In this document: positions 1 to 9,849 of the stretch, piece after piece | How the letters are laid out: each line of letters opens with the position of its first letter | How positions within the stretch are numbered: position 1 is the stretch's first letter | Assembly (NCBI RefSeq): GCF_036884655.1 | Contig: NC_088347.1 | Location: 11,666,501 to 11,730,500 of the forward strand | Length of the DNA: 64,000 nucleotides | Direction: 5' to 3' | DNA from: Musa acuminata AAA Group | Taxonomy: Eukaryota; Streptophyta; Magnoliopsida; Zingiberales; Musaceae | Translations under genes and position numbers: made by a program | Notes under the pieces: model-generated | What the model was told of the DNA's origin: nothing | Seen by the model: the letters and a program-made list of their open reading frames with translations, nothing else | The model's database searches: none

Positions 1-1790
1 GGAAACGTGAGGGCGACATAACGACGATTTGCACACAACAAATGAAGAAGGTTTTGCATAAAGCATGCAGCGGCTTTTTTGGTACAACTTGAGCAGCAAA
101 CTAAGGGAGAGCCAACAAAATTGAAGATCCAAATCTACTTCCTTTGCTTACTGAATTTTCAGATATATTTGACGAACCGCGCAACCTACCTCTTACCCGT
201 CGGCATGATCATTGTATAACGATTCTTCCAAGCAAATCTTCAGCAAATGCTCAGCCATTTCAGTATTCACATCTCCAGAAGGATGACATAGAAAGGATTG
301 TAAACGAGATGCTCAAAACAGGAGTTATTCGGCCGTATTGTAGCCCTTACTCTTCACCGGTGCTCCTCATACGAAAGAAGGCTAGAATATGGCGATTATG
401 TGTTAATTACCGAGCTCTCAATGGCATAACCATCAAGGATAAATATCCTATTCTAGTAGTAGATGAGTTGCTGAGGGAGCACAAATCTTCACAAAGCTGG
501 ACCTTCGATCCGGGTATCATCAAATATGAGTATACGAAAAAGACATACCGAAAACCATCTTTTGAACACACAACAACCACTATGAATTTTTGCTTTCTTC
601 AAAAGAAGGTGGAATATCTTGGGCATATCATATCAGAGGAAGGTGTGGCAGTAGACCCCTTCAAAATTGGAGCAATGCAAAACTGGCTGACCCCGAGGAA
701 CATAAAATTGCTACATGGCTTTCTAGGTTTAACAGGCTACTACTGCAAGTTTGTGAAAAACTATGGAGAGATTAGCGCACCAATTACTTCCTTATTAAAA
801 AAAGATGTCTTCTAATGTCGGACAGAGCCTCCGCTGCCTTCGACAAACTTAAGACAGCCATGATGACGACGCCGGTGCTAACACTACCAGATTTCAACCG
901 ATCCTTCATTATTGAGGCCGACGCATCTGGAGTCATAATTGGAGCCATTCTCATGCAAGATGGTCAACCACTCACATACACTAGCAAGGCTTTATCTCCC
1001 TCCCATCAAAATAAGTCAACATATGATAAGGAGATGCTTGCCATTGTGCGCGTAGCAACGAGGTGGAGACCTTACTTGATTGGTCGACGATTTCAAATTA
1101 AAACCAACCATAAAAGCCTCAAGTACTTTGTGGAGCGAAAGATATCATCCCCTGAGCAGCAAAAATGGGTAATAAAACTTCTTAGATTTGATTATGAAAT
1201 AACTTACAAAAAGGGGAAAGAGAATGTTCTTGTAGATGCGCTTTCGCAGCTACCCGAGCAAGCTGAAGTTTCGGCCATTTCACTTCCGACCAGCAACTTT
1301 CTTAAGGATATTAAGATGGAATGGCAGGAAGATTTAGAGACTCATAAGATTATAAAAAAATTGGAGGAAGCACCAAGCTCCGTGGCTCATTACAATTGGG
1401 ACTCAAAAGAATTACACTATAAGGGACGCATTGTGCTTATGATAAATTCTACTTGCATCTTCTCGAGTAGATTTTTGACCAAGTTATTCTACATGCAGGG
1501 TACTAAATTGAAAAGGAGTATGGAATATCACCCACAAATCGACGGTGAGACAGTTGTAAATAGGTGCTTGGAGACAGCCTAAGGCCACCCACCAAATATG
1601 ACTACCCAAAGAGAACTCTAGACCCAGCAAAGTGCCATTATTGATCGACGGATCGTGACTCGACAACGACGACCCACGAATGAAGTTCTAATACAATGGG
1701 CGAACCTACCAATAGAAGACGCCACTTGGGAGAACTATGACGACTTGAAGATCTAATTCCCATAATTCATGAATCATCAGCCTCGAGGAC
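1..1790 (+). pseudogene. gag-pol remnant with deleted RT core and integrase (copy 1)
   Basis: A Ty3/gypsy polyprotein remnant in two overlapping frames (144-815 and 815-1582; a 1-nt shift near 812). It starts in the PR-RT linker. The N-terminal RT block (LCVNYRALNGI, about codon 86 of the first frame) is followed by about 45 codons that read the RT 'SGYHQI' region out of frame. It then jumps to the distal RT block YLGHIIS. The segment that should hold the catalytic xxDD box is absent. RNase H follows (FIIEADASG near 900, NHKSLKYF near 1110), then DALSQLPEQ. Integrase is reduced to its end (YHPQIDG near 1530). A chromodomain-like tail (EVLIQW, ATWENYDDL) is readable at about 1640-1760. It cannot encode active RT or integrase. 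Confidence 0.9.
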
Positions 1791-1809
1791 AAGACTGATT
1801 TGAAGAGTC

Positions 1810-2246
1810 TGTTAGGACTCTAGCTTGGAGAGTCCAAATTGAGAGGGACATTCATGTAAAACTGTTAGGACTCTAGCTATGAGAGTGCTAATTGAGAGGG
1901 ACATTCTGTTAGGACTATAGCTAGGAGAGTCCTAATATAGAGGGGCATTCATGTAGGAGGTATTTTCTTAGTGAAGAATTAGGAGTTGTAAGGGAGTAGA
2001 GTCTTGACTAGGAGTCATATTAGGAGTTGGTTATAAGTAAGAGTCTTAAGTAGGAGTCCTATTAGGAGTTAGGGTTTAGAAGCCCTATAAATAGCCATGT
2101 ATTCCTTCTCTTTTCATAAGCAATAGATGAATCTTTTTTGCAGCCTTTGAGTAGAAACTAGGAGGGAGGAACCCCTATAGATTTCCAAGGAGGCCGATCC
2201 CCTAAAGAGATCAACCCCAAGTTTAGAATCTGTAAGGGTTCTAACA
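1810..2246 (+). repeat. 3' LTR, 437 bp, of gypsy copy 1
   Basis: Begins TGTTAGG and ends CTAACA, and matches the 438-bp LTRs at 9387, 14326 and 16806. The first ~150 bp hold three degenerate copies, at 1810, 1863 and 1907, of a 10-bp inverted repeat (TTAGGACTCT / AGAGTCCTAA, spacer of 7). Downstream are further GGAGTCCTATTAGGAGTT repeats, a TATA box, and a short R/U5 ending at the CA terminus. Confidence 0.92.
2086..2093 (+). promoter_or_regulatory. LTR TATA box (copy 1)
   Basis: TATAAATA lies about 150 bp before the LTR end. The same octamer is conserved at the equivalent place in every LTR of the family (9540-9547 and 14479-14486 on the minus strand; 17083-17090 and 21968-21975 on the plus strand). 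It is the likely U3 core promoter; no expression evidence is available. Confidence 0.7.
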
Positions 2247-2880
2247 TCGAGCCATTATTTTTCTGTTAGCAGCACCTTGATTACTCCAGGAGAGCCAATT
2301 ACCCACATATTTCATATCAAACAAAGTTACAGTGTCAATGTAATCATTAAAACTTTGAAGCTGGCTTTCTGAAAGTTGTCTACCCCCCTCTTTTTCATTT
2401 GTGTACCGAATAGTATTAAAGTCTCCAAGAACAATCCAAGGTACATTGAGACAGCCATTTGCAATATTAGTCAGGTCAGACCAAAGAGTATTTCTTTCTT
2501 TCATACTATTTGAAGCATATATACGAGTGAAATTGAATTGACAGCCATTCTTTTTGTCCTCTACCTTAAGATGAATGAATTGATCAGTAGCAGAAATAAA
2601 CCAAGCATTAATAGAGTTAGGATGTCATAAGGCCCATATTCTACCAAAAGTTTCATTTGAGTCATTGGTAAACATTTCTGCAACCGGCCATATTAAATTC
2701 TTTTGAGCTTGAACGCACGATTGTTTAATTTTCGTTTCTACTAGAATAACAATATCACATGCGGCATACTTGATTATTCTGTTGAGCTCCCGACATTTCT
2801 CCGGCTTATTAAGTCTGTGAACATTCTAACATGTTATCTTCATCAGTAATAAAGAAATGAAAAGGTGGTAAGGTATTCAT
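2247..2880 (-). pseudogene. LINE beta ORF2, N-terminal endonuclease fragment
   Basis: The ORF2 start ATG (2878-2880) lies one base after the ORF1 stop (minus-strand TAGGATG). Only the AP-endonuclease region remains. The block with WIVLGDFNT and NEKEGGRQLSESQLQSF (frame 2504-2241) holds the DFN motif of the exonuclease-endonuclease-phosphatase fold, which nicks target DNA for target-primed reverse transcription. Stops interrupt the stretch between the start and this block. The right part of EN, RT and the zinc finger are missing because of the gypsy insertion. Confidence 0.8.
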
Positions 2881-2881
2881 C

Positions 2882-4408
2882 CTACGACTTTGGATGGACT
2901 GTACCATCCTTTTTCTTATCCTTCGATTTTGTATTTTCCTCCCGCATAATATCATTACCTTTTATGGCTTTATTCCTATATTTATCCACTTCATCTACAG
3001 ATTGTAGATTTTTAAACTTTAAAATACCTTGAATCATGTGGTCTTGATTGGCAGGGTTTGTTGAAGCACGATAAGATTGTTGCAGCACAATATCCTTTAT
3101 AGTACTTGTTGGAGTTGCCTGGCTAGAGAGGTTTATTGGGGCATGAGTTTGTTGAGACAGAATATCCTTGTTGGCGATGTTTGTTGTGGCTTGAGTTTGT
3201 TGAGGAAGAATATCCTTGCTGGCGAGATTTGTTTGGGTCTGAGTTTGTTGAGTTATTGTGGACGGATCCAATGATATTGGAAGAGATGAAGTTCCTGACT
3301 TATATTTCTCCTGTCCACTAGTACCAAGGGAAACCTCTGTTGTGGAAGGCTCCGACATTATAGGAAGAGATATAGTTTTGGATTTGTCCTTTTGTCCGCG
3401 GTGCTGTCCTTACGAGTCGGAATGCTCAATAGTCTTTGCCACCATCGGTGCTACTGCCATTAGAGAAGACTCGCTTTGTTGCTGAGGCGCTTGACGTGGT
3501 CGATAGACCTTTGTGATTTGTTTTGGAGTTTGCTGACAAACTCCATTTGCATGACCAAAAGATAAGCAATGCTGACATCGTTGTGGCTTCTAGGAATATG
3601 AGACATGTACCTTCCGAGTGTTCCCGTCAAGATCACGATAGAAAACCTCATTTGGAAGATCTTCGTTGGAAGAAACCAGTACACATGCTCGTGCAAATGC
3701 TAATCTCGTCTGAGCAGCTGTTGCTTTATCGATGTAGAGTGGCTGTCCTAGAGTGCTGCATAACTTTGCAATAAAATGTCGACTCCAAAGATGTAGAGGA
3801 AGACCTTGAAATGATACCCATAATGGAATAGACTATAGGCTATCTAACTCCAAATGGACATCAGGAGACCAGCATCGTAGAATCATTGGATGGCCGCGAA
3901 TAGTCCAGAATCCTTCGAGGACCCGTTGTAAATCTTCTTCAGAGTATAGCTTGCAAACAAAGAATCCGTTCTCCAGCATATGAAGATCAAATGATGATAT
4001 TCCCCATCGAGTTTTTATAAATGAGGATAGTGGGAAATAAGATGTTTTGAGACCTACCACATAGCCAACAATCGCCATAGACCATGTCTCAATAAGCTCT
4101 ACTGAATCAGCTGTCTCGTATACAGCAATCATCTTATCAGCCTGAACTTATGGAGTAAAGAATTCTAAGCTTAGATCCGGTCTTCCAACCGGAGCCTTGA
4201 AGAGGCTAGTCAAAGGCCTAGGGTCACTAGAAATGAGGGCAGGCAGCCGCGATCTAGAGCGCGACCTACTTCGATGTTGTTTTGTCGAAGGAGTTTCTCT
4301 CTGGAGAGGATATGGAGGAGGAGCCAATTGAGGGGTAACGGTATTGAGTCATACCATCGTATCAACCCTCCCACCACCGTCGCTAGCCATAGGGGTCGTC
4401 GCTGCCTT
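2882..4408 (-). pseudogene. LINE beta ORF1 (DUF4283 + CCHC), broken
   Basis: ORF1 is the nucleic-acid-binding protein of plant L1 elements. The DUF4283 region (frame 4132-3833) contains YETADSVELIETW, FPLSSFIKTRWGISSFD and RVLEGFWTIRGHP. The CCHC_4 knuckle is readable near 3530-3600 but frameshifted. The C-terminal 158 codons (3358-2882) carry about four imperfect ~16-residue repeats of the type QTNxASKDILPQQ, then a Lys-rich tail ending in HPKS. The start codon present in alpha (ATG at 15492) is AAG here (4406-4408), and further stops and frameshifts break the frame. It is non-functional. Confidence 0.82.
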
Positions 4409-4942
4409 GTTTGATCCCTATTCTGGTCACGGCTATAGAATCGTCTCCATAGGGAAAAGCCATCGTCGCAGTATATCAGATCGCCGCTACAGTACCGTCG
4501 CCCTAGGGAGATCTGGTCGCCGCTATAGTATCGTCGCCCTTGGGGAGAAGCCGACGCTATACGAGATCCGATCACCACTACAGTGAGGGAGATCAGATCG
4601 TTGCTATAGTATCGTCGCCCGTGGGAGAAAGCCAACGCTGCAGGAGTCAGATCGCCCTAGGGAGATCTAGTCGCCGCTACAATGTCGTCGCCGCTATAGT
4701 ACCATCACTGCTACAGTGTCGTCGCCGTCGCTACAGTACCGTCGCCCTTGGGAAACAGCCGATGCTGCAGGAAATCAGATCTCCGCTACAGTGTCATCGC
4801 CTGTCTCCCATGGGATAAAGCCAACGTTGTAGGAGTCAGATCGCCCTAGGGAGATATGGCCGCCACTACAGTGGTCGCCCTAGATCTGGTCGCCGCTACA
4901 GTGTCATCGCCGCTACAATGGTTGCCCTAGATCTGGCCGCCG
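4409..4942 (-). promoter_or_regulatory. LINE beta 5' UTR, GTAGCGGCGAC repeats
   Basis: CpG-rich stretch built from degenerate copies of GTAGCGGCGAC (read on the minus strand) mixed with AGATCTCCCTAGGGCGA and CAGCGTTGGCTTTCTCCC blocks. Homologous blocks precede ORF1 in alpha (15493-15935) and gamma (37920-38392). The position matches the internal promoter of LINEs; promoter function is inferred. Apparent ORFs on both strands are by-products of the repeats. Confidence 0.72.
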
Positions 4943-4950
4943 AATGCGAT

Positions 4951-4982
4951 AGTTATGACTACACATGCTGTAGACTATAACT
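4951..4982 (-). other. 3' UTR hairpin of LINE alpha
   Basis: A 32-nt imperfect inverted repeat whose arms begin AGTTATGACTACA and end TGTAGACTATAACT, around a CATGC loop. The same 32 nt occur in the 3' UTRs of epsilon (22268-22299), gamma (46845-46876) and delta (55167-55198). Conservation near the 3' end suggests an RNA structure recognised by the element's RT. That role is known for some stringent-type LINEs and is only inferred here. Confidence 0.55.
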
Positions 4983-5068
4983 CCTAATTATAGTCAACAT
5001 AGAAAATGTTTATCCAGTTATATCAAAACTACCTGTGGGTACATTATTTGTCATCATTCCCATGATTT

Positions 5069-8000
5069 TTAGCTAATAGCAAAATTAAATTTGATAAAAA
5101 CTATCTTTTTCTCTTCGGTTAAAGTGCTCGGTTTTGAGATTATGCTCCATACAGGATCTTGAGTCTCTAATAATCTTTTTCAAGAGCTGAGCATTGTTTG
5201 TGTGTTGACATTCAAAAATTCTGTTACATCTCTCCTTCCACATCCACTAAATAGCGCACCTGAAAGTAACCTTTACCAGTTGTGTGAGAGGCCATTTTCT
5301 TGAGAAACATTGCATGAGGTCACCTAGTTCTTGGTGCAAGTTTGGTTGCGGCAGTCTATTGAGTTCAAATCGCTGGAGAATCTCCTTCCATATCCATTTT
5401 GTATAATCACAAGCAAAATAGAGGTGGTCAACAGTTTCTTCTTGTTGCATACAAAGGGAGCATCGGTTAACATTATAGATACTTCTTCTTTTCATATTGT
5501 CTATTGGAGGTAGTTTTTTGAGAAGGGCCGGGCATGTACATAAGGAATGTCTTTGTGATCCCGGTCGATCCCATGTCCAACTGCTTGGGACCCACTTGTT
5601 ATTTCTTTGCCTAATTTGATTCCATGCGGATGTGGCACTAAATTTGCCATTGTCATGAGGCCAAATAAGTATATCTGAAGAGTTATTCCTAATTGGAATA
5701 GCTATGATAGTCGGACAAAGTGATAACATTTCGGGAGAAATAGGATTAGGGAGACACCAGGTACCGTTAGCAATGAACTCGGAAACCTTCCAATCTTGGG
5801 GAGCCCCAAGAACTTTTCGTATTATGTCGTTTTATAATTGAAATATTCTCTTCCCATTCACCCAAGGATCGTACCACATATTAGTACTAGTTCCAGAAGA
5901 GATTACATAAGAAATGTGTTTGATTAGCCAATTCCTTACCTTTAAAATTCCTTTCCAAGTTGGAGAGTAATATGTTCTTGTTGAAATTTCCCAGATTGAT
6001 TCCTTTGAAAGATACCTAGCAGAAACCCATTGTGACCATAAAGAACATTTGTTTTGCAAAAGATCTCACAATTGCTGTACTAAGCATGCTTGATTCCAAT
6101 CTCTAGTATTTCTCAAGTTTAGCCCCCCTTCATCTTTCAGTTTGCAAATGCTATCCCAATTTACCATATGCATTGCCTTATCATTTGTGTCATTCCAGAA
6201 GAATTTCATTAATAACCGTTCAATATCTTAGAGAAGTCCAGCAGGCAGAAGAAATGCATTACACCAATATATAGAGTAGGAGTGCAATACCGAACGGATG
6301 AGTTCGAGTCGTCCTACTTTGGATAGAAGCCTATTTTTCCAAGAAGAAATTTTATTCTTTATTTTTTGCAGGATAGGCTGACAGTGGGTTTTTTGAATGC
6401 CTGTGGATATGAGCGGGAGACCCAAATAAGGAACTGGTAGGCTTCCCTCACTAACCCCCATAGTTTGTGCAATAAAGACCTTATCCTCAACGTAAGGGCT
6501 CATATATACTTTACTTTTCGTATGATTTAACTGAAGTCCAGAAAATATACCAAAGTCATTCATAATTGTAGCCAGGTTCTTTACTGAAGTTGGATCACTT
6601 TGGAGAAAGATAAGTAAATCATCTACAAATGTTATGTGTGATATATGAATAGAACCAGCAATGGGTACCTTAATGCTTCCATTTAAGACTACGTGTTCCA
6701 ACATACAGCTAAGTCCTTCCATCGCAATAGTAAAGAGATATGGAGAGAGTGGATCACCTTGTCGAATGCCATTCGTGCTCCCAAAAAAACCAATAGGTGA
6801 GCCATTATAGAGTATCGAAAACTTTGAAGTTTCCAGACAAGATTGAATCCAATTAACCCATTGCTGTGGGAAGTTCATATCGAGGAGCATCTTATAGATA
6901 AATTTCCTATAAACTGAATCAAAGGCTTTCCGTAAATCAGCTTTAAAACAGATTTTTGTCCCTCTTGTTTTTGAGTGCAAATCTTTTACCAAGTCATTAG
7001 CAAGTAAAATGTTATGATGTATACTTCTCCCTTTGATGATAGCAGCTTGATTTGGGCTAATGATCTTGTGTATTACCTTTTGCATTCTATTTGCCAATAC
7101 TTTGGAGATGATCTTGTAAATAAAGTTGCATAATGATATGGGTCGATAGTCCTCTAGTGAATCAGCCCCTGTATTCTTTGGAATTAAAGAAAAAAAGTGC
7201 AAATCATCTCTCTAAGAATATGACCTGAAGATAAAAAATATTGGCAAGCCTTGATCACATCATTTCCAATAATAGACCAAGCAGTTTGGTAAAATTCATT
7301 TGGAAACACATCTGGACCTGGCCTTTTGTGCTTTGGTGACTTAAAGACAACACATACAATTTCGTAATCTGTAATTGGGGCATTGAGGATTGAAATAGCT
7401 TCCGAATCAAGTTTTCTAGTCGACTCCACATATGAATGTTATTAGGTTTCCCAGCTTGATTGAGTAAGGAATAAAAAAATTGCTTTGTGTGTGCTTTAAC
7501 CTCATCTAAATTCTCAATAAGAATATCATCTTTGTCTCTGCATTTGCTGATACAGTTAACAGCCCTTCGAGTAGCAATTGAAGCATAGAAAAATTTAGTA
7601 TTGGAATCCCCTAGTGTAAGCCAATACTGTCGAGATTTCTGTTTTGCAAAACTTTCCTCCTGTTTTAAGGCTTGCATGAAGTTATTTCTGGCTTCTGTCT
7701 CTTTGTAAATAATATTCTCATCATTTGTCTAAAGTCGTAGCTCATGTTGCAATGACATTAGTTCCTTTCTGCAAAATTGAACTCTGGTGGTAATATTACC
7801 AAAGGTATTTGTATTCCACTCCTTTAGTGCTGCTTTACAGGCTTTGAGCATTTGACATAAGATGTAAGGGGGGGATCCATGCACATTAACATTCCAAGCA
7901 AATCTGATAACCTCAAGAAATTGAGGATGAGTACTCCACATGTTGAAGAATCTAAACAGTTTCTTGCCTCTTAGTGTCACTTTGTCTGCGTGTATATACA

Positions 8001-8660
8001 TTAAAGAATGGTCAGAAAACAAAGGAGCACCATACTCAAGAAGTGAATCTGGGTAAACTGTTAACCATTCATGATTAAATCAAACATCTATCAAGTCGAG
8101 CCATTATTTTTCTGTTAGCAGCACATTGATTACTCCAGGAGAGCCAATTACCCACAGATTTCATATCAAACAATGCTGCAGTGTCAATGTAATCATTAAA
8201 ACTTTGAAGTTGGCTTTCTGAAAGTTGTCTACCCCCCTCTTTTTCATTTGTGTACCGAACAGTATTGAAGTCTCCAAGAACAATCCAAGGTACATTGAGA
8301 TAGTCATTTATAATATTAGTCGGGTCAGACCAAAGAGTATTTCTTTCTTGCATACTGTTTGAAGCATATATACCAGTGAAATTGAGTTGTTAGCTATTCT
8401 TTTTGTCCTCAGACCCATATTTTTCCAAAAGTTTCCTTTGAGTCATTAGTAAACAGTTATGCGTCCGGCCATATTAAATTATTTTGAACTTGAACGCGTG
8501 ATTGTTTAATTTTCATTTCACTAGAATAACAATATCACATGCGGCAGACTTGATTATTCTGTTGAGCTCCCGACATTTCTAAGGCTTATTAAGTCCGTGA
8601 ACATTCCAGCATGTTATCTTCATCAGTAATAAACAAATGAAAAGGTGGAAAGATATTTAT
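5069..8660 (-). pseudogene. LINE alpha ORF2: endonuclease, reverse transcriptase, zf-RVT (decayed)
   Basis: Reads, with several frameshifts and stops, as an L1-type ORF2. The endonuclease is at 8353-8075 (VLGDFNTVRYTNEKEGG) and 8022-7729 (SDHSLMYI). The EN-RT linker is at 7677-7255 (QKSRQYWLTLGDSNTKFF). RT is at 7202-6228 with DYRPISLCNFIYKI, FKADLRKAFDSV, GIRQGDPLSPYLF and the catalytic box FVDD (6618-6629), then WKNRLLSK. The C-terminal zinc finger of the zf-RVT type (RCSLCMQQEETVDHLYFACDY) is at 5729-5247. The ORF2 start is ATA (8658-8660) instead of ATG. About 90 bp of EN are missing near 8410 relative to beta. The stop is at 5069-5071. It is a dead copy. Confidence 0.88.
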
Positions 8661-8661
8661 C

Positions 8662-9381
8662 CTATGACTTTGGATGGACTGTACCATCCTTTTTCTTATC
8701 ATTAGGTTTTGTATTTTCCTCCCACACAATTTCCTTTCCTTTTATGGCTTTATTCCTATATTTATCCACTTCATCTATAGCTTGCAGATTTATAAACTTT
8801 AAAATACCTTGAATCATGTGGTCTTGATTGGCAGGGTTTGTTAAAGCACGATAAGATTGTTGCAGCACAATATCCTGGATAGTACTTGTTGGAGTAGCCT
8901 GGCTAGAGAGGTTTGTTGGGGCATGAGTTTATTGAGACAGAATATCCTTGTTGGCGATGTTTGTTGTGGCCTGAGTTTGTTGACGAAGAATATCCTTGCT
9001 GGCGAGATTTGTTTGGGCCTGAGTTCGTTGAGCTATTGTGGACGGATCCGAAGATATTGGAAGAGATAAAGTTTCTGACTTATGCTGCTCCTGTCCACTA
9101 GTACTATGGGAAACTTCTGTTGTGGAAGGCTCAGATATTATAGGAAGAGGTATAGTTTTAGATTAGTCCTTCTGTCCGCGGTGCTGTCCTTGCGAGTCGG
9201 AATGCTCAATAGTCTTCGCCACCATCGGTGCTACTACCATTAGAGAAGACTCACTTTGTTGCTGAGGTGCTTGACGTGGTCGATAGACCTTTGTGATCGG
9301 TTTTGGAGTTTGCTGACAAGCTCCATTTGCATGACCAAAAGATAAGCAATGCTGACATCGTTGTGGCTTCCAGGAATATAA
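8662..9381 (-). pseudogene. LINE alpha ORF1, C-terminal part
   Basis: The distal half of ORF1, left of the gypsy insertion. It has the CCHC_4 knuckle RCQHCLSFGHANGACQQ (about 9350-9300), an SDSQGQHRGQKD linker, the repeated QTNLASKDIL-type units (about 9010-8830), and the Lys-rich end HPKS at 8662. A stop breaks the repeat region (TGA in the 8925 area) and another follows QKD. An ORF at 9486-9163 fuses LTR sequence to this knuckle across the insertion junction and is not a natural protein. Confidence 0.8.
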
Positions 9382-9386
9382 GATAT

Positions 9387-9824
9387 TGTTAGAACCCTTG
9401 CATATTCTAAACTTGGGGTTGATCTCTTTAGGGGATCGGCCTCCTTGGAACTCTATAGGGGTTCCTCCCTCCAAGTTGCTGCTCAAAGGCTGCAGAAAAT
9501 ATTCATCTATTGCTTATGAAAAGAGAAGGAATATATGGCTATTTATAGGGCGTCTAAATCCTAACTCCTAATAGGACTCCTACTTAAGACTCTTACTTCT
9601 AACCAACTCCTAATATGACTCCTAGCCAAGACTCCTATTCCCTTACAACTCCTAATTCTTCTCTAAGAAAACACCTACTACATGAATGCCCCTCTCAATT
9701 AGGACTCTTATAGCTATAGTCCTAACAGAATGTCCCTCTCAATTAGGACTCTCCTAGCTAGAGTCCTAACAGTTTTACATGAATGTCCCTCTCAATTAGG
9801 ACTCTCTAAGCTAGAGTCCTAACA
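9387..9824 (-). repeat. 3' LTR of gypsy copy 2 (438 bp)
   Basis: Starts TGTTAGAACCC and ends CCTAACA in plus-strand reading. It has the same internal repeats as the other family LTRs and a minus-strand TATAAATA at 9540-9547. It differs by scattered substitutions from its partner at 14326, so the insertion is not recent. Confidence 0.93.
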
Positions 9825-9849
9825 GACCCGCCCTCTTCAAATCAGCCTT

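Larger units (their letters stand above)
1..2246 (+). mobile_element. Deleted Ty3/gypsy element, copy 1 (5' part outside window)
   Basis: This is the 3' part of a plus-strand LTR retrotransposon: a degenerate pol followed by a 3' LTR ending in CTAACA. It interrupts the endonuclease region of LINE beta. The 5 bp after the LTR (TCGAG, 2247-2251) match the LINE sequence found uninterrupted at about 8095, so the right edge is exact. Its sequence is closely similar to the elements at 9387-14763 and 16806-22128, with the same internal pol deletion. Seen: LTR end, pol motifs and flank. Inferred: the missing 5' LTR and gag lie left of the window. Confidence 0.9.
2247..4942 (-). mobile_element. LINE beta (L1-type), 3' part removed by gypsy copy 1 insertion
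   Basis: A minus-strand LINE with 5' UTR, ORF1 and the first part of the ORF2 endonuclease. It is cut at 2247 by the gypsy insertion; the rest should lie left of the window. Its 5' end abuts the 3' UTR of LINE alpha directly at 4942/4943, without a poly(A) tract or target duplication between them. This is a head-to-tail junction of two LINEs of one family. The 5' end (CGGCGGCC) is slightly inside the TAGCGGCGAC start seen in alpha and gamma. Confidence 0.88.

Noticed and set aside
8857..9101. Plus-strand ORFs reading HEFVETEYPCWRCLLW, repeated at 3077-3321 and 41186-41430
   Set aside because: They are antisense shadows of the LINE ORF1 repeat region; their conservation follows from the LINE copies and they have no start or domain support.
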